A stretch of 64,000 nucleotides of DNA from Ensifer adhaerens. GTDB taxonomy: Bacteria; Pseudomonadota; Alphaproteobacteria; Rhizobiales; Rhizobiaceae. The stretch lies in the NCBI RefSeq assembly GCF_001270265.1, contig NZ_LGAP01000029.1, positions 1 to 64,000 on the forward strand. Reading direction: 5' to 3'. The notes under the pieces were generated by a model. That model was given only the letters and a program-made list of their open reading frames with translations, was not told where the DNA came from and did not search any database. The translations under genes were made by a program, and so were the position numbers. Below, piece after piece: positions 1 through 8,638 of this stretch. How positions within the stretch are numbered: the first letter of the stretch is position 1; each line of letters begins with the position of its first letter.

Positions 1-102
1 GGCGGCAAACCCAAGATCGTCGCCATCGTCGCAACCATGCGAAAGCTGCTCACCATCCTCAACGCCATCATCCGGGACCGCAAACCATGGCAAAACGCTT
101 GA
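1..102 (+). CDS. IS110-family transposase, C-terminal end only
   Basis: An open frame runs in from the left window edge and stops with TGA at 100-102, giving 33 residues. The residues RKLLTILNAIIRD followed by KPW match the conserved C-terminal helix of the Transposase_20 domain of IS110-family DEDD transposases, which move an insertion sequence without the usual long terminal inverted repeats. Only the tail is visible, so whether the gene is intact is unknown. Repeats of the rhizobial RIME type follow directly downstream. Confidence 0.8.
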   Translation, partial: GGKPKIVAIVATMRKLLTILNAIIRDRKPWQNA

Positions 103-120
103 CCCACAAGACAGTCGCTC

Positions 121-278
121 TCCCCGCAAGCGGGGCGAAGGGAGATGCAGCGCCATCCGTATCCCGAACAACCGCCCGCTCAAGCCAGCATTTTCCATAA
201 CGTAAGCCGCCGGCAACCGCGCACCAAGGCCGCGTCCCCTCGCCCCGCCTGCGGGGAGAGGGTTAGGGTGAGGGGCAA
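121..278. repeat. RIME-like intergenic repeat (one partial, one fuller copy)
   Basis: A short CCCCGC-AA-GCGGGG hairpin lies at 122-135 and a fuller copy at 234-278 has the form CCCC(T)CGCCCCGC-CT-GCGGGGAGAGGG followed by TTAGGGTGAGGGGC. The same core recurs around 8.4-8.6 kb and 58.8-59.0 kb. It resembles the Rhizobium-specific intergenic mosaic elements (RIME). No gene is seen between 103 and 397. Confidence 0.75.
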
Positions 279-300
279 ATCTTGCTGTCGCGTTTCTAAA

Positions 301-399
301 GCAATTCCAGGAAAAGTGTGAAACAGTTTTCCGCCCGGAATTGCGTAGTTTCAAAGAGTTAGATCATTTCACTGTTTCAATGAAACAATGAAATGATCT
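301..399. repeat. Rhizobial hairpin repeat, two stems
   Basis: The first stem at 301-344 is nested: GCAATTCC pairs with GGAATTGC and, inside it, GGAAAA with TTTTCC. The second, at 361-399, has 19-base arms with one mismatch around a single central base and reaches the stop codon of the minus-strand gene that ends at 398. A copy of the first stem recurs at 13410-13453. The second stem could also end transcription of the adjacent gene, but it lacks a long U tract. Confidence 0.7.
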
Positions 400-796
400 A
401 GCCCGGCAAGGCTTCACATTCCTGCAGCGCCATCGCCGCCCGATCCCATTCGGGCCGACTGCGCGTGAAGATCGCATCCGTCGGGGTGAACGCGGAGAGA
501 TCGTCCAGCGTGCCGGCATAGATCGTCAGGCGGCCGTCATCCGGCAGGCCGCTTCCAAAAATCTGGCTGCCGCAGGTGTCGCAGAAATGGCGGACGGAGA
601 TGTTGCCGTTTGCGGCAACGGTCTGGTAGCTGCGATAGGACCCAGTCGCAATCACATCCGAACGATCGAAGATCATGTAGCAGCAATGACCGGTACCGGT
701 GATCCGCTGGCAATCGCGACAATGGCAAAAGCCGGAATAGGACGGCGCGCGCCTGGTCTCATACCGAATGGCCCCGCAAAGACATCCACCCTTCAT
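398..796 (-). CDS. GFA/CENP-V family zinc-binding protein
   Basis: The 132-residue protein has the cysteine pattern of the glutathione-dependent formaldehyde-activating (GFA) fold: Cys5 and Cys7, then Cys24, Cys26 and Cys29, then Cys72 and Cys75, expected to bind two zinc ions. Length is typical of the single-domain family. The start follows an AGGAGGAGG ribosome binding site. Most family members have no proven enzyme activity, so only the fold is assigned. It stands alone, on the same strand as metQ upstream but separated from it by a strong terminator. Confidence 0.8.
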   Translation of the reverse strand: MKGGCLCGAIRYETRRAPSYSGFCHCRDCQRITGTGHCCYMIFDRSDVIATGSYRSYQTVAANGNISVRHFCDTCGSQIFGSGLPDDGRLTIYAGTLDDLSAFTPTDAIFTRSRPEWDRAAMALQECEALPG

Positions 797-845
797 GCCT
801 GCCTCCTCCTAATATTGCAGCAAACATAGCGCGCAGCGGCCGGCG

Positions 846-882
846 TTCAAAAGAAAACCGCGCGCCGGGGTGCGGCGCGCGG
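846..882 (-). terminator. Rho-independent terminator of metNIQ
   Basis: Perfect 10-bp stem CCGCGCGCCG / CGGCGCGCGG with a 5-base loop (858-882). Read on the minus strand it is followed at once by TTTTCTTTT. It lies 30 bp past the metQ stop and fits a true intrinsic terminator. Confidence 0.85.
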
Positions 883-912
883 ATCGGCATTCGGGTATCT
901 ACGCCCCGGAAA

Positions 913-1689
913 TTACCAGCTCGGGATCAGAGCGCCCTTGAAGGTGTCATTGATGAAGGTCCGGACCGACTCATCGTGGTAGGCCTCGACGAGCGTCTTC
1001 ACCCAGGGTGCATCCTTGTCGGCAGTGCGCACGGCAATGACGTTGGCGTAGGGCGACTTTTCACCTTCGATGGCGATGGCGTCTTCCTTGGGATGCAGGT
1101 CGGCCTCGAGCGCATAGTTGGTATTGATCACCGCTGCGTCGACGTCGGCGAGCGAGCGCGGAAGCTGGGCTGCATCCAATTCGGCAAACGTGATGTTCTT
1201 CGGGTTTTCCGTGATGTCGGAAGGGGTGACCTTCAGGCCGACTTCCGGCTTGACCTTGATCAGGCCCTTGGACGCGAGAACGAGCAGCGCGCGGCCGCCA
1301 TTGGTCGGGTCGTTCGGGATACCGATCGTCGCGCCGTCCTTCAGCTCGTCGAGGCTCTTCACCTTGCTCGAATAGACGCCCATCGGCGTGGTGATGGTGG
1401 TGCCGACGCTGACGATGTCGAAACCGCGATCGGCGATCTGGTTGTCGAGATAGGGCTGGTGCTGGAACGAGTTGGCGTTGAGGTCGCCGTCGGCAAGCGC
1501 CTGGTTCGGAACGACGTAGTCGGAGAATTCAAGGATTTCGATGTCGAGGCCCTTGGGCGCCGCGACTTCCTTCACCTTCTCCATGATCTGGGCGTGCTCG
1601 CCCGGCGTTACGCCGACCTTGATGGTCTCGGCCAGGGCCGTACCGGCCGTGAGGGCTGCGATTGCCGCAGCAATGATGAGCTTCTTCAT
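913..1689 (-). CDS. metQ: Methionine ABC transporter, substrate-binding protein MetQ
   Basis: This 258-residue NlpA/MetQ-family protein captures methionine (L and probably D) for the MetNI transporter. The N-terminus is a signal peptide ending TALA before ETIKVGVTPG. No lipobox cysteine is present, so it should be a free periplasmic protein, unlike the enterobacterial lipoprotein. Family landmarks include the VGVTPGEH strand, the SFQHQPYL segment and the IPNDPTN loop. It starts 38 bp after metI, with AAGGAG six bases before ATG, and is the last gene of metN-metI-metQ. A strong terminator follows. Confidence 0.95.
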   Translation of the reverse strand: MKKLIIAAAIAALTAGTALAETIKVGVTPGEHAQIMEKVKEVAAPKGLDIEILEFSDYVVPNQALADGDLNANSFQHQPYLDNQIADRGFDIVSVGTTITTPMGVYSSKVKSLDELKDGATIGIPNDPTNGGRALLVLASKGLIKVKPEVGLKVTPSDITENPKNITFAELDAAQLPRSLADVDAAVINTNYALEADLHPKEDAIAIEGEKSPYANVIAVRTADKDAPWVKTLVEAYHDESVRTFINDTFKGALIPSW

Positions 1690-1727
1690 GGGTATCTCCT
1701 TGTTGGTGACTTGAGCGCCTTGGGAAA

Positions 1728-2393
1728 TCAGTTCTTGCGGCTGCGTCTGTCGAAGTGGCGCGCCAGTCCGTCGCCGGCGCTCTGCACGAGCTGCACCAGC
1801 ACGATGAGCACGATGACGACGACCAGCATCACGTCGGGCATGAAGCGCTGGTAGCCGTAGCGGATGCCGAGATCGCCGAGCCCGCCTCCACCGACCGCGC
1901 CGACCATGGCGGAGTAACCGATGAGGCTGACGGCGGTCATGGTCAGCGCCATTGTCAGCGCCGGGCGCGCTTCGGCGAGCAGCACCTTGAAGACGATCTG
2001 CATCGGCGTCGCCCCCATGGCGCGGGCGGCCTCGATCAGTCCCTTGTCGATCTCGCGGATCGCCGCCTCCACCAAGCGGGCGACGAAGGGAATGGTGGCG
2101 ATCGTCAGCGGCACGATCGCCGCCTTGGTGCCGATCGACGTTCCGGTGATGAGGCGGGTGAAGGGAATGATGGCGACGACGAGGATGATGAACGGCGTCG
2201 AGCGTGCGGCATTGACGATCAGTCCGACGATGCGGTTGATCGTCGGTGCCGGGAAGAGTTCGCCCTTGCCGCTGGTCGCGAGGAATATGCCGATCGGCAA
2301 GCCGATCAGCGAACCAATCAGACCGGCGGCCGCGACCATGTAGAGCGTATCGAGCGTGGCGCCCCAGATCTTTACCAGAATATCAGGCGACAT
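1728..2393 (-). CDS. metI: Methionine ABC transporter permease MetI
   Basis: A 221-residue inner-membrane permease of the binding-protein-dependent transport family with about five membrane helices. The EAA loop ([19 protein letters not shown]) that contacts the ATPase is clear. The frame is open further upstream, but the family N-terminus [13 protein letters not shown] places the start at 2393, which overlaps the end of metN by 11 bp and suggests translational coupling. It forms the membrane channel of the MetNIQ importer. Confidence 0.93.
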   Translation of the reverse strand: MSPDILVKIWGATLDTLYMVAAAGLIGSLIGLPIGIFLATSGKGELFPAPTINRIVGLIVNAARSTPFIILVVAIIPFTRLITGTSIGTKAAIVPLTIATIPFVARLVEAAIREIDKGLIEAARAMGATPMQIVFKVLLAEARPALTMALTMTAVSLIGYSAMVGAVGGGGLGDLGIRYGYQRFMPDVMLVVVIVLIVLVQLVQSAGDGLARHFDRRSRKN

Positions 2394-3465
2394 AGCCGAG
2401 CACCTCCGTGACCAGACCGTTTTCGGTGAAGAAGCGTTCGGCACGGCCTGCGGTTTCCGCATCCGCGCCATAGGCGACGACCAGCGAGCCATAGGGCCGG
2501 CCGCCGATCTCGTCGATCGTGCCGGCAATGATGTTGACCTCGGCGCCGACCGACTTGATCAGCTGCGAAATCAGCGGCCGTTCCGCCGCCGCCCCAAAGA
2601 AGGTCAGGCGCACGACGGCGCGGTCACCGGCCACGGCCTGCGGCCTCAGCGCGCGCGACACGGCGTCTGGCAGCTTCGAGCCCGGCAGGCCGGAGAGCAT
2701 CGCCCGTGTCGTTTCGTGCCGGGGATGGGTGAAGACGTCGAAGGTATGGCCGCGTTCGACGATGCGGCCATGATCGATCACGGCGACGTCGGAGGTGACT
2801 GCCTTCACCACCTCCATCTCGTGGGTGATGAGCAGCACGGTCAGGCCAAGCTCGGCATTGATGCGCTTCAGGAGCTCGAGGATCGATTGCGTCGTCTCCG
2901 GATCGAGCGCCGATGTCGCCTCGTCCGACAACAGCAGCTTCGGCTCGGTCGCCAGCGCCCGGGCGATGCCGATCCGTTGTTTCTGCCCGCCGGAAAGCTC
3001 GGCCGGGTAACGACCATGCTTGTCGGCAAGCCCGACGAGATCGAGCAGCGGCAGCACGCGCTTCTCGATGGCGTGCTTGTCCATGCCGGCGATTTCGAGC
3101 GGCAGCGCCACATTACCGAACACGGTGCGCGACGACAGAAGATTGAAATGCTGGAAGATCATGCCGACCGAGCGCCTGAGCGCGCGAAGGCCTGCCTCGT
3201 CGAGCGCGCCGACATCGACGCCATCGACGAGCACCGTGCCGCCCGTCGGCTTTTCCAGCCCGTTGACCAGGCGGATCAGCGTCGACTTGCCGGCGCCGGA
3301 GCGGCCGATGATACCGGTGATCGAGCCGCGCCCGACCGAAAGCGAGACCGTGTCGAGCGCCGTGAAGGCGCCGCTCTTGCCGGACGCTGCGAAATGCTTG
3401 GAAACGCCATCGAAGATGACGGCGGCGTCACCGGGCGCCGGCGCTTTGTAGGCGGAAACGCTCAT
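2383..3465 (-). CDS. metN: Methionine ABC transporter ATPase MetN
   Basis: A 360-residue ABC ATPase with Walker [10 protein letters not shown] (residues 54-62), signature LSGGQKQR and Walker [13 protein letters not shown]. About 90 C-terminal residues form the NIL (ferredoxin-like) domain that in MetN binds methionine and inhibits transport when the cell is replete. The start MSVSAYK at 3465 is chosen because the longer frame adds residues not typical of the family. It is first in metN-metI-metQ. I looked for a SAM-II or other methionine riboswitch upstream and did not recognise one. Confidence 0.94.
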   Translation of the reverse strand: MSVSAYKAPAPGDAAVIFDGVSKHFAASGKSGAFTALDTVSLSVGRGSITGIIGRSGAGKSTLIRLVNGLEKPTGGTVLVDGVDVGALDEAGLRALRRSVGMIFQHFNLLSSRTVFGNVALPLEIAGMDKHAIEKRVLPLLDLVGLADKHGRYPAELSGGQKQRIGIARALATEPKLLLSDEATSALDPETTQSILELLKRINAELGLTVLLITHEMEVVKAVTSDVAVIDHGRIVERGHTFDVFTHPRHETTRAMLSGLPGSKLPDAVSRALRPQAVAGDRAVVRLTFFGAAAERPLISQLIKSVGAEVNIIAGTIDEIGGRPYGSLVVAYGADAETAGRAERFFTENGLVTEVLGYVA

Positions 3466-3843
3466 CGTTCGGATACCCCCGAAAGAGGCGCTATCGTTAT
3501 GGACGGGTACATAGGTGCTCTCGGATGCTGGAAACTCAAAATCCCGGGCTTTGAGCGCGGGATGGAAGGCGCGTCTTGTCAGGCCGACATTCGACAACGC
3601 ATTCGGAACAGGGAGCACATCTCTAGCATTAGCCAACCGGTGAGTTCAACGTCATTGCCGCAGGAAGAACATGCGACATAATCTACGGCCCTTATGGACA
3701 ATAGATCCCGGCTTTTACAGGTATGTTTTTCCGGGTTGCTTCGCGTTTGCGGAAAAAACCGCTCTTTCGCGAGCGCCGTGGCAAGAGGAAAGCCGTGCAC
3801 CGACCCGACAAGCGGGCCGATGCCGACGATCTGCCTGCGACGG
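3466..3843. other. Intergenic region upstream of metN
   Basis: The 378 bp between the metN start and the end of the TerC-like gene should hold the metN promoter and leader. Open frames here are short and show no recognisable protein. A small inverted repeat around 3541-3567 (CCCGGGCTTTGAGCGCGGG) is the only secondary structure I noticed. I see no SAM-II consensus. Confidence 0.4.
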
Positions 3844-4476
3844 TCAGACGCCGATGGCGTGGGCAACCGGAGCCAGGTGCGGCCAGACCTCAATCGAGCC
3901 GCGATAGATCATGTTGAGCGCCACATAAAGGATGATGGCGAGACCGACGTAGGCGATCCAGTGATAGCGGTTGAGCAGCCGGGCGATGAAGCTTGCGGCA
4001 ATGCCCATTAGCGCGATCGAAAGGACAAGGCCGAAGACGAGGATGCTCGGATGCTCGCGTGCAGCACCGGCGACCGCCAGAACGTTGTCGAGCGACATCG
4101 AGACGTCGGCAATGACGATCTGGATCGCCGCCTGAAGGAAGGTCTTTCGCGGCGCCGAATTGGCGCCCTCACCCTCGAAATCTTCTACTCCGCCGGAGCG
4201 GATCTCGCGCCACATCTTCCAGCAGACCCAAAGAAGCAGAAGACCGCCGGCCAGCAGCAGCCCGATGATCTCGAGAAGCTGCACGGTGACACTGGCGAGC
4301 GCGATGCGAAACACGGTTGCGGCAAGGATGCCGACCAGGATCGCCTTGCGGCGCTGCTCAGTCGGTAGACCGGCGGCTGCAAGACCGATAACGACGGCAT
4401 TGTCGCCGGCCAGAACCAGGTCGATGACGATGACCTGCAGAAGCGCCAGCAGCCCGGCAGAAGTGAAGATTTCCAT
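3844..4476 (-). CDS. TerC-family integral membrane protein (YjbE-like)
   Basis: A 210-residue protein with about seven hydrophobic helices and the two TerC-family signatures: an acidic LVLAGDNAVVIGLA motif in the first helix and a matching SMSLDNVLAVAGA motif in the second half. TerC relatives of this subgroup are linked to manganese or other metal export and to tellurite resistance by family studies; the substrate here is inferred only. The start at 4476 follows GAGGACTATCAAAA. A second TerC protein of a different subgroup lies at 20629. Confidence 0.85.
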   Translation of the reverse strand: MEIFTSAGLLALLQVIVIDLVLAGDNAVVIGLAAAGLPTEQRRKAILVGILAATVFRIALASVTVQLLEIIGLLLAGGLLLLWVCWKMWREIRSGGVEDFEGEGANSAPRKTFLQAAIQIVIADVSMSLDNVLAVAGAAREHPSILVFGLVLSIALMGIAASFIARLLNRYHWIAYVGLAIILYVALNMIYRGSIEVWPHLAPVAHAIGV

Positions 4477-4717
4477 TTTTGATAGTCCTCGGGCGCCCCA
4501 CACGCCTATTCGCTATCGCTAACGCATAGAACAAGGGGAGTTGGCGGATCAAGGGCCTGAGGTGGGCAGCTTCGCAATACGCACCGGAATGATGATCGCC
4601 ACAGGGTGAGTTGACCCTTCGACTGCCGCCGCGGGAATACGGCGCACTTCACGGTTTACTGACCACAGTTCTCTGATACGAAACACGGCGAGATTGAGTC
4701 GAAGGGCAGGAGAGCCG

Positions 4718-5608
4718 ATGCGCATCGTTTTGACCGGAAGTTCGGGGCGCGTCGGCCGGGCGATCTACAATGCGTTGGCACCCCATCATGACGTGGTCGG
4801 CATCGATCGCGCACCTTTCGCGACGACAGAAATCTCAGGCGATCTTGTCGACGGCGTGCTGCTCGAGCGCGCCATGCAAGGGGCCGATGCGGTCATTCAT
4901 ACGGGCGGGCTGCATGCGCCGCATGTCGATACGATCCCGGACGCGGAGTTCGAGCGTGTCAATGTGATGGGGACCCATCTCGTCATTGCCGCCGCGCAAG
5001 CCACCGGCGTCAGCCGCATCGTCTTCACCAGCACGACGGCGCTTTACGGCCATGCGGTAAAGGAAGGCGCCTGCACCTGGATCACCGAGGAGACGCCGCC
5101 GCAGCCGCATACGATCTACCACCACACCAAGCTTGCTGCCGAGGCGCTCTTGGAAAACGCCGCCGACCGGGCGCTGCACGTCCGTGTCCTGCGCATGTCG
5201 CGGTGCTTTCCGGAGCAGGCCGACCGCATGGCGGCCTATCGGCTGCACCGCGGTATCGACGTCCGCGACGTGGCGGACGCGCATGTGGCGGCACTCGACA
5301 ATGACGGGCCTGCCTTTCAGCGGTTCATCGTCTCAGGCGAGCCGGCCTTCCTGCCGACGGATTGCCGGCATCTGGTAAGCGACGCCGCCGCGGTTCTGCG
5401 CGAGCGGGCAACAAAATTTTCCCAGGCCTTTGCCGAACGCGGCTGGTCGCTGCCTACCTCGATCGACCGCATCTACGATCCGAGTGCCGCCATCGGCGCG
5501 CTCGGATGGAAGCCGCGCTTCGGCTTCAAGGAAGTTCTGGCCCAGCTCGATCGCGGCAGCCTCGAGGTGCTGCCGGTGCGCAAAGCGGCCCCGGGGCGCT
5601 TCGATTGA
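4718..5608 (+). CDS. NAD-dependent epimerase/dehydratase family protein
   Basis: A 296-residue extended short-chain dehydrogenase. The nucleotide-binding motif TGSSGRVG (residues 6-13) replaces TGxxGxxG, and the catalytic Tyr-Lys pair appears as YHHTKL. The family Ser/Thr is in the FTSTTALYG strand. It therefore acts on a nucleotide sugar or related sugar using NAD(P). The start at 4718 follows GGCAGGAGAGCCG. It is a single plus-strand gene between minus-strand genes, so context does not indicate the substrate. Confidence 0.85.
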   Translation: MRIVLTGSSGRVGRAIYNALAPHHDVVGIDRAPFATTEISGDLVDGVLLERAMQGADAVIHTGGLHAPHVDTIPDAEFERVNVMGTHLVIAAAQATGVSRIVFTSTTALYGHAVKEGACTWITEETPPQPHTIYHHTKLAAEALLENAADRALHVRVLRMSRCFPEQADRMAAYRLHRGIDVRDVADAHVAALDNDGPAFQRFIVSGEPAFLPTDCRHLVSDAAAVLRERATKFSQAFAERGWSLPTSIDRIYDPSAAIGALGWKPRFGFKEVLAQLDRGSLEVLPVRKAAPGRFD

Positions 5609-5653
5609 CTGGATGCCTTGCGCGCCTGAACGAGCGCGCATGGCTTTTGGCCA

Positions 5654-7021
5654 TCAGATGTGGTTGCCGCCAGGAAATTCCTCGGCCAATGCCTTGTACC
5701 AGTGGCCGCTCTTCTTGATCGTGCGCACCTGCGTTTCGTAATCCACATGCACGATGCCGAAGCGCATCTTGTAGCCTTCGGCCCACTCGAAATTGTCCAT
5801 CAGGCTCCAGGCGAAGTAGCCACGCATCGGATAGCCCTTGGCAATCAGGTCGGCCGTTACCGACAGGTGCTCGGCGATATAGTCGAGCCGCGGCTGGTCG
5901 TCGACCGCACCGTTTTCGACGCCCATATTGTAGCAGGCGCCATTCTCGGTGATGTAGCAATCGGGCAGGTCGTAGCGGGCGTTGAGCGTCTCCACCAGCT
6001 GGCCGAGCGCCGGCGCATAGACCTCCCAGCCGATATCCGTCTTCCCATCGCTGGCCGGCTTGGCATTGATCGTCGCCGGATATTCGGCACCGGCCTTTGG
6101 ATCGTCGCTGACGCGCATCGGCGTGTAGTAGTTGAGGCCCCACCAGTCGAGCGGGCGCGAGATCGTTTCCATGTCGCCGTCTTCGATATCAGGCATGCGA
6201 TGGCCGAGCGCGCTCATGAAGCTCTCGGGATACTCCCCCTTGAAGATCGGACCGAAGAAGACGCCGTTGTGGAAATCGAAGGCGCGCTCGGCGGCCGCCT
6301 TGTCGGCGTCAGCGTCGCTGCCGGGATAAACCGAATGCGCATTGATGACGATGCCGGCAGGCAGGTTCGGCCGCTCAGAGCGGATGGCGTCGACACCGAG
6401 GCCGTGCGCCAGATTGGTGAAATGCAGCGCATGCAGCGCGGCGTCCATGTTACGCTCGCCCGGCGCATGAATGCCGTAGAGATGGCTGAGCCAGACCGAG
6501 CACCAGGGCTCGTTGAAGGTTGCGACCGCGTCGAGCCGGTCGCCGAGGCGGGCTATCACCGTCTTGGCATAACGCTGGAAGGCATAGGCCGTGGTGCGCG
6601 CCGTCCAGCCGCCATCGCCCATCAGGGCCAGCGGCAGGTCCCAGTGATAAAGGGTGGCAAAGGCCTTGATGTTGCGCGCCTTGAGGCCGTCAACGAGGCG
6701 GTCGTAGAAGTCGAGCCCCTTCTCGTTGATCGGGCCGGTGCCTTCGGGAATGATGCGCGGCCAGGCAATCGAAAACCGGTAGGCCTCGACGCCGAGGCTC
6801 TTGATCAGATCGAGATCGTCGTCGAGCCTGTTGTAGTGGTCACAGGCGACATCGCCATTGTGCCGGCCGAAGACCCGGCCCGGCATGTTGGAGAAGGCAT
6901 CCCAGATCGATGGCTTGCGGCCGTCGGCCTTGGTGGCGCCTTCGATCTGGAAGGAGGCGGTCGCCACTCCGAATACGAAGTCACCCGGAAAGCGCTGGGC
7001 CAGGATCTTGGGATCGGTCAT
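5654..7021 (-). CDS. bglA: GH1 beta-glucosidase
   Basis: A 455-residue glycoside hydrolase family 1 enzyme, full length for the family, with no signal peptide and so cytoplasmic. The acid/base glutamate is Glu171 in TFNEPW and the nucleophile is Glu359 in YITENGA. Family N-terminal FVFGVATASFQIEG and C-terminal YFAWSLMDNFEWAEGY are intact. It releases glucose or a related sugar from beta-glycosides. It is last in a minus-strand series of sugar genes with Gfo/Idh, isomerase and xylA upstream, but a terminator-like hairpin at 7130-7156 separates it from its neighbour. Confidence 0.93.
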   Translation of the reverse strand: MTDPKILAQRFPGDFVFGVATASFQIEGATKADGRKPSIWDAFSNMPGRVFGRHNGDVACDHYNRLDDDLDLIKSLGVEAYRFSIAWPRIIPEGTGPINEKGLDFYDRLVDGLKARNIKAFATLYHWDLPLALMGDGGWTARTTAYAFQRYAKTVIARLGDRLDAVATFNEPWCSVWLSHLYGIHAPGERNMDAALHALHFTNLAHGLGVDAIRSERPNLPAGIVINAHSVYPGSDADADKAAAERAFDFHNGVFFGPIFKGEYPESFMSALGHRMPDIEDGDMETISRPLDWWGLNYYTPMRVSDDPKAGAEYPATINAKPASDGKTDIGWEVYAPALGQLVETLNARYDLPDCYITENGACYNMGVENGAVDDQPRLDYIAEHLSVTADLIAKGYPMRGYFAWSLMDNFEWAEGYKMRFGIVHVDYETQVRTIKKSGHWYKALAEEFPGGNHI

Positions 7022-7129
7022 CTCTCTGTCTCGTCTTTTGCGGCCCCGCCCCGGTAAGGCGTTGACCTCATTGTTTTCGGCTTATCTTGCGCGTTGGCCT
7101 AAACCCGTGCCGGCAAAAGTCAACTCGCG

Positions 7130-7156
7130 AAAAAGGGCGAGGTATGTCCCGCCCTT
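7130..7156 (-). terminator. Intrinsic terminator after the Gfo/Idh gene
   Basis: On the minus strand AAGGGCG pairs with CGCCCTT (7133-7156), and the stem runs into UUUUU. It lies 20 bp beyond the stop of the oxidoreductase gene, between it and bglA. Confidence 0.7.
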
Positions 7157-7177
7157 CCGCCCGGCGCAAACGTTTCG

Positions 7178-8359
7178 CTACACCTTTACCCAAGCACCAT
7201 TTCGTTTGGATGACTGGACGCAGGCATCGACGAACATCATTCCCTTCATGCCGTCGTCGATGGTCGGATAGGTGATGGCCGGATCGACCTTCTCGCCCTT
7301 GCGCTTGGCGAAGATCGCGCGGGCCGCCTCAGTGTAGATGTTCGCGAAGCCTTCGAGATAGCCTTCCGGATGGCCCGACGGGATGCGGCTGACACGGCCA
7401 GCCGCTACACCTGAACCGGCTCCGGCGCGGGTCAGCAGCCGCTTCGGCTCGCCGAACGGCGTGTACCAGAGATAGTTCGGGTCCTTCTGCGTCCATTCCA
7501 GTCCGCCCTTGGTGCCGTAGGCCCGCACCATCAGGCCATTCTCGTGGCCGGGCGCCACCTGGCTGCACCACAGCAGCCCCTTGGCGCGCTCGCCGTCCTT
7601 CGCCTTGAAGCGCATCATCACATGGGCATTGTCGTCGAGCTTTCGGCCCGGAACGAAGCTGTCGAGATCGGCGGCAAGCTCTTCCAGTTCCAGCCCGGAG
7701 ACGAAGGCGCCGAGATTATAGGCATGGGTGCCGATGTCGCCGGTCGAGCCGCCGGCACCGGAGCGCGCCGGATCGGTGCGCCAGGCCGCCTGCTTCTGGC
7801 CGGACTGCTCGATATTCTCTGTCAGCCAGTCCTGCGGATATTCCATCTGCACCAAACGCACCGCGCCGATATCGCCATTTTCGACCATCTCGCGCGCCTG
7901 GCGCACCATGGGATAGCCGGTGTAGTTGTGGGTGAGCACGAACAGCGCATCGCTGTCATCGGCCGCCTTCTTCAGCTTCTTCGCATCCGCTAGCGTCGAG
8001 GTCAGCGGCTTGTCGCAGATCACATGGATGCCGCGCTTCAGGAACTCTTTTGCCGCGGCATAGTGCACGTGGTTCGGCGTGACGATCGCCACCGCTTCGA
8101 TCCCGTCCTTCAGCTTCGCCTCACGGATCGCCATCTGCTTGAAGTCGGAATAGACGCGCGACGGGTCAAGCCCGAGCTCGCGCCCGGAACTCTCAGCCTT
8201 CTCCGGCGTCGACGACAGGGCGCCCGCCACCAGTTCAAAGTGATCGTCGAGCCTTGCGGCGATGCGGTGCACCGCGCCGATGAAGGCGCCCGAGCCGCCG
8301 CCGACCATGCCCAGCCTTATCCGCCGCTCGCGCTTCTCGCTCGTTCCTTCGATTGCCAT
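7178..8359 (-). CDS. Gfo/Idh/MocA-family NAD(P)-dependent oxidoreductase
   Basis: A 393-residue two-domain dehydrogenase. The Rossmann motif GMVGGGSGAFIGAVHR is near the N-terminus and the family DKPLT segment (equivalent of EKP) follows HVICDKPL. The C-terminal half is the GFO_IDH alpha/beta domain. Such enzymes oxidise or epimerise sugars, inositols or sugar acids. The next gene upstream, a TIM-barrel sugar isomerase, is on the same strand but 279 bp away across a repeat pair. The pair resembles inositol or 3-keto-sugar pathways, though no substrate can be read from sequence. Confidence 0.88.
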   Translation of the reverse strand: MAIEGTSEKRERRIRLGMVGGGSGAFIGAVHRIAARLDDHFELVAGALSSTPEKAESSGRELGLDPSRVYSDFKQMAIREAKLKDGIEAVAIVTPNHVHYAAAKEFLKRGIHVICDKPLTSTLADAKKLKKAADDSDALFVLTHNYTGYPMVRQAREMVENGDIGAVRLVQMEYPQDWLTENIEQSGQKQAAWRTDPARSGAGGSTGDIGTHAYNLGAFVSGLELEELAADLDSFVPGRKLDDNAHVMMRFKAKDGERAKGLLWCSQVAPGHENGLMVRAYGTKGGLEWTQKDPNYLWYTPFGEPKRLLTRAGAGSGVAAGRVSRIPSGHPEGYLEGFANIYTEAARAIFAKRKGEKVDPAITYPTIDDGMKGMMFVDACVQSSKRNGAWVKV

Positions 8360-8401
8360 CTTGTCTCTCCTCGTATCGTTTCATTGTCGTATCGTGAGGT
8401 C

Positions 8402-8591
8402 GCCCCTCATCCGCCTGCCGGCACCTTCTCCCCGCCTGGGGGGGAGAAGGGACTTACCGCGCTGTCGGCGTTTCATCCTCTTTGCCCAATAGCGGGCAGA
8501 AGATCGATTGCGGCGCCCTCTGCTTACTCGGCGCAACCGTGGGCCACGTCCCCTCTCCCCGCCTGCGGGGAGAGGGTTAGGGGTGAGGGGC
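8402..8591. repeat. Composite RIME-like element
   Basis: Two RIME-like halves face each other. The left (8402-8452) begins GCCCCTCATCC and contains CTTCTCCCCGCC with a GGGGGGAGAAGG partner. The right (8547-8591) reads CCCCTCTCCCCGC-CT-GCGGGGAGAGGG then GGTGAGGGGC. The ends GCCCCTCA and TGAGGGGC are inverted repeats, with about 95 bp of unique DNA between the halves. The same plan is seen at 58810-58995. It fills the gap between the Gfo/Idh gene and the isomerase gene. Confidence 0.8.
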
Positions 8592-8638
8592 TGCGGCCGC
8601 AGCGGGCCTGGAGCTGCCGCTGGACCTATGGTTCTGCC

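Noticed and set aside
3466-3640. Possible SAM-II riboswitch before metN
   Set aside because: Read on the minus strand I could not find the conserved pseudoknot core expected for SAM-II; only a weak inverted repeat is present.
2356-3681. Long plus-strand open frame opposite metN
   Set aside because: It is a GC-rich shadow of metN/metI in another frame: Arg/Asp/His-rich, no domain and no ribosome site. The minus strand encodes clear transporter proteins.
4477-4717. Possible yybP-ykoY manganese riboswitch near the TerC gene
   Set aside because: An AAGGGGAG string is present but on the plus strand, away from the TerC gene, and the rest of the motif is missing.
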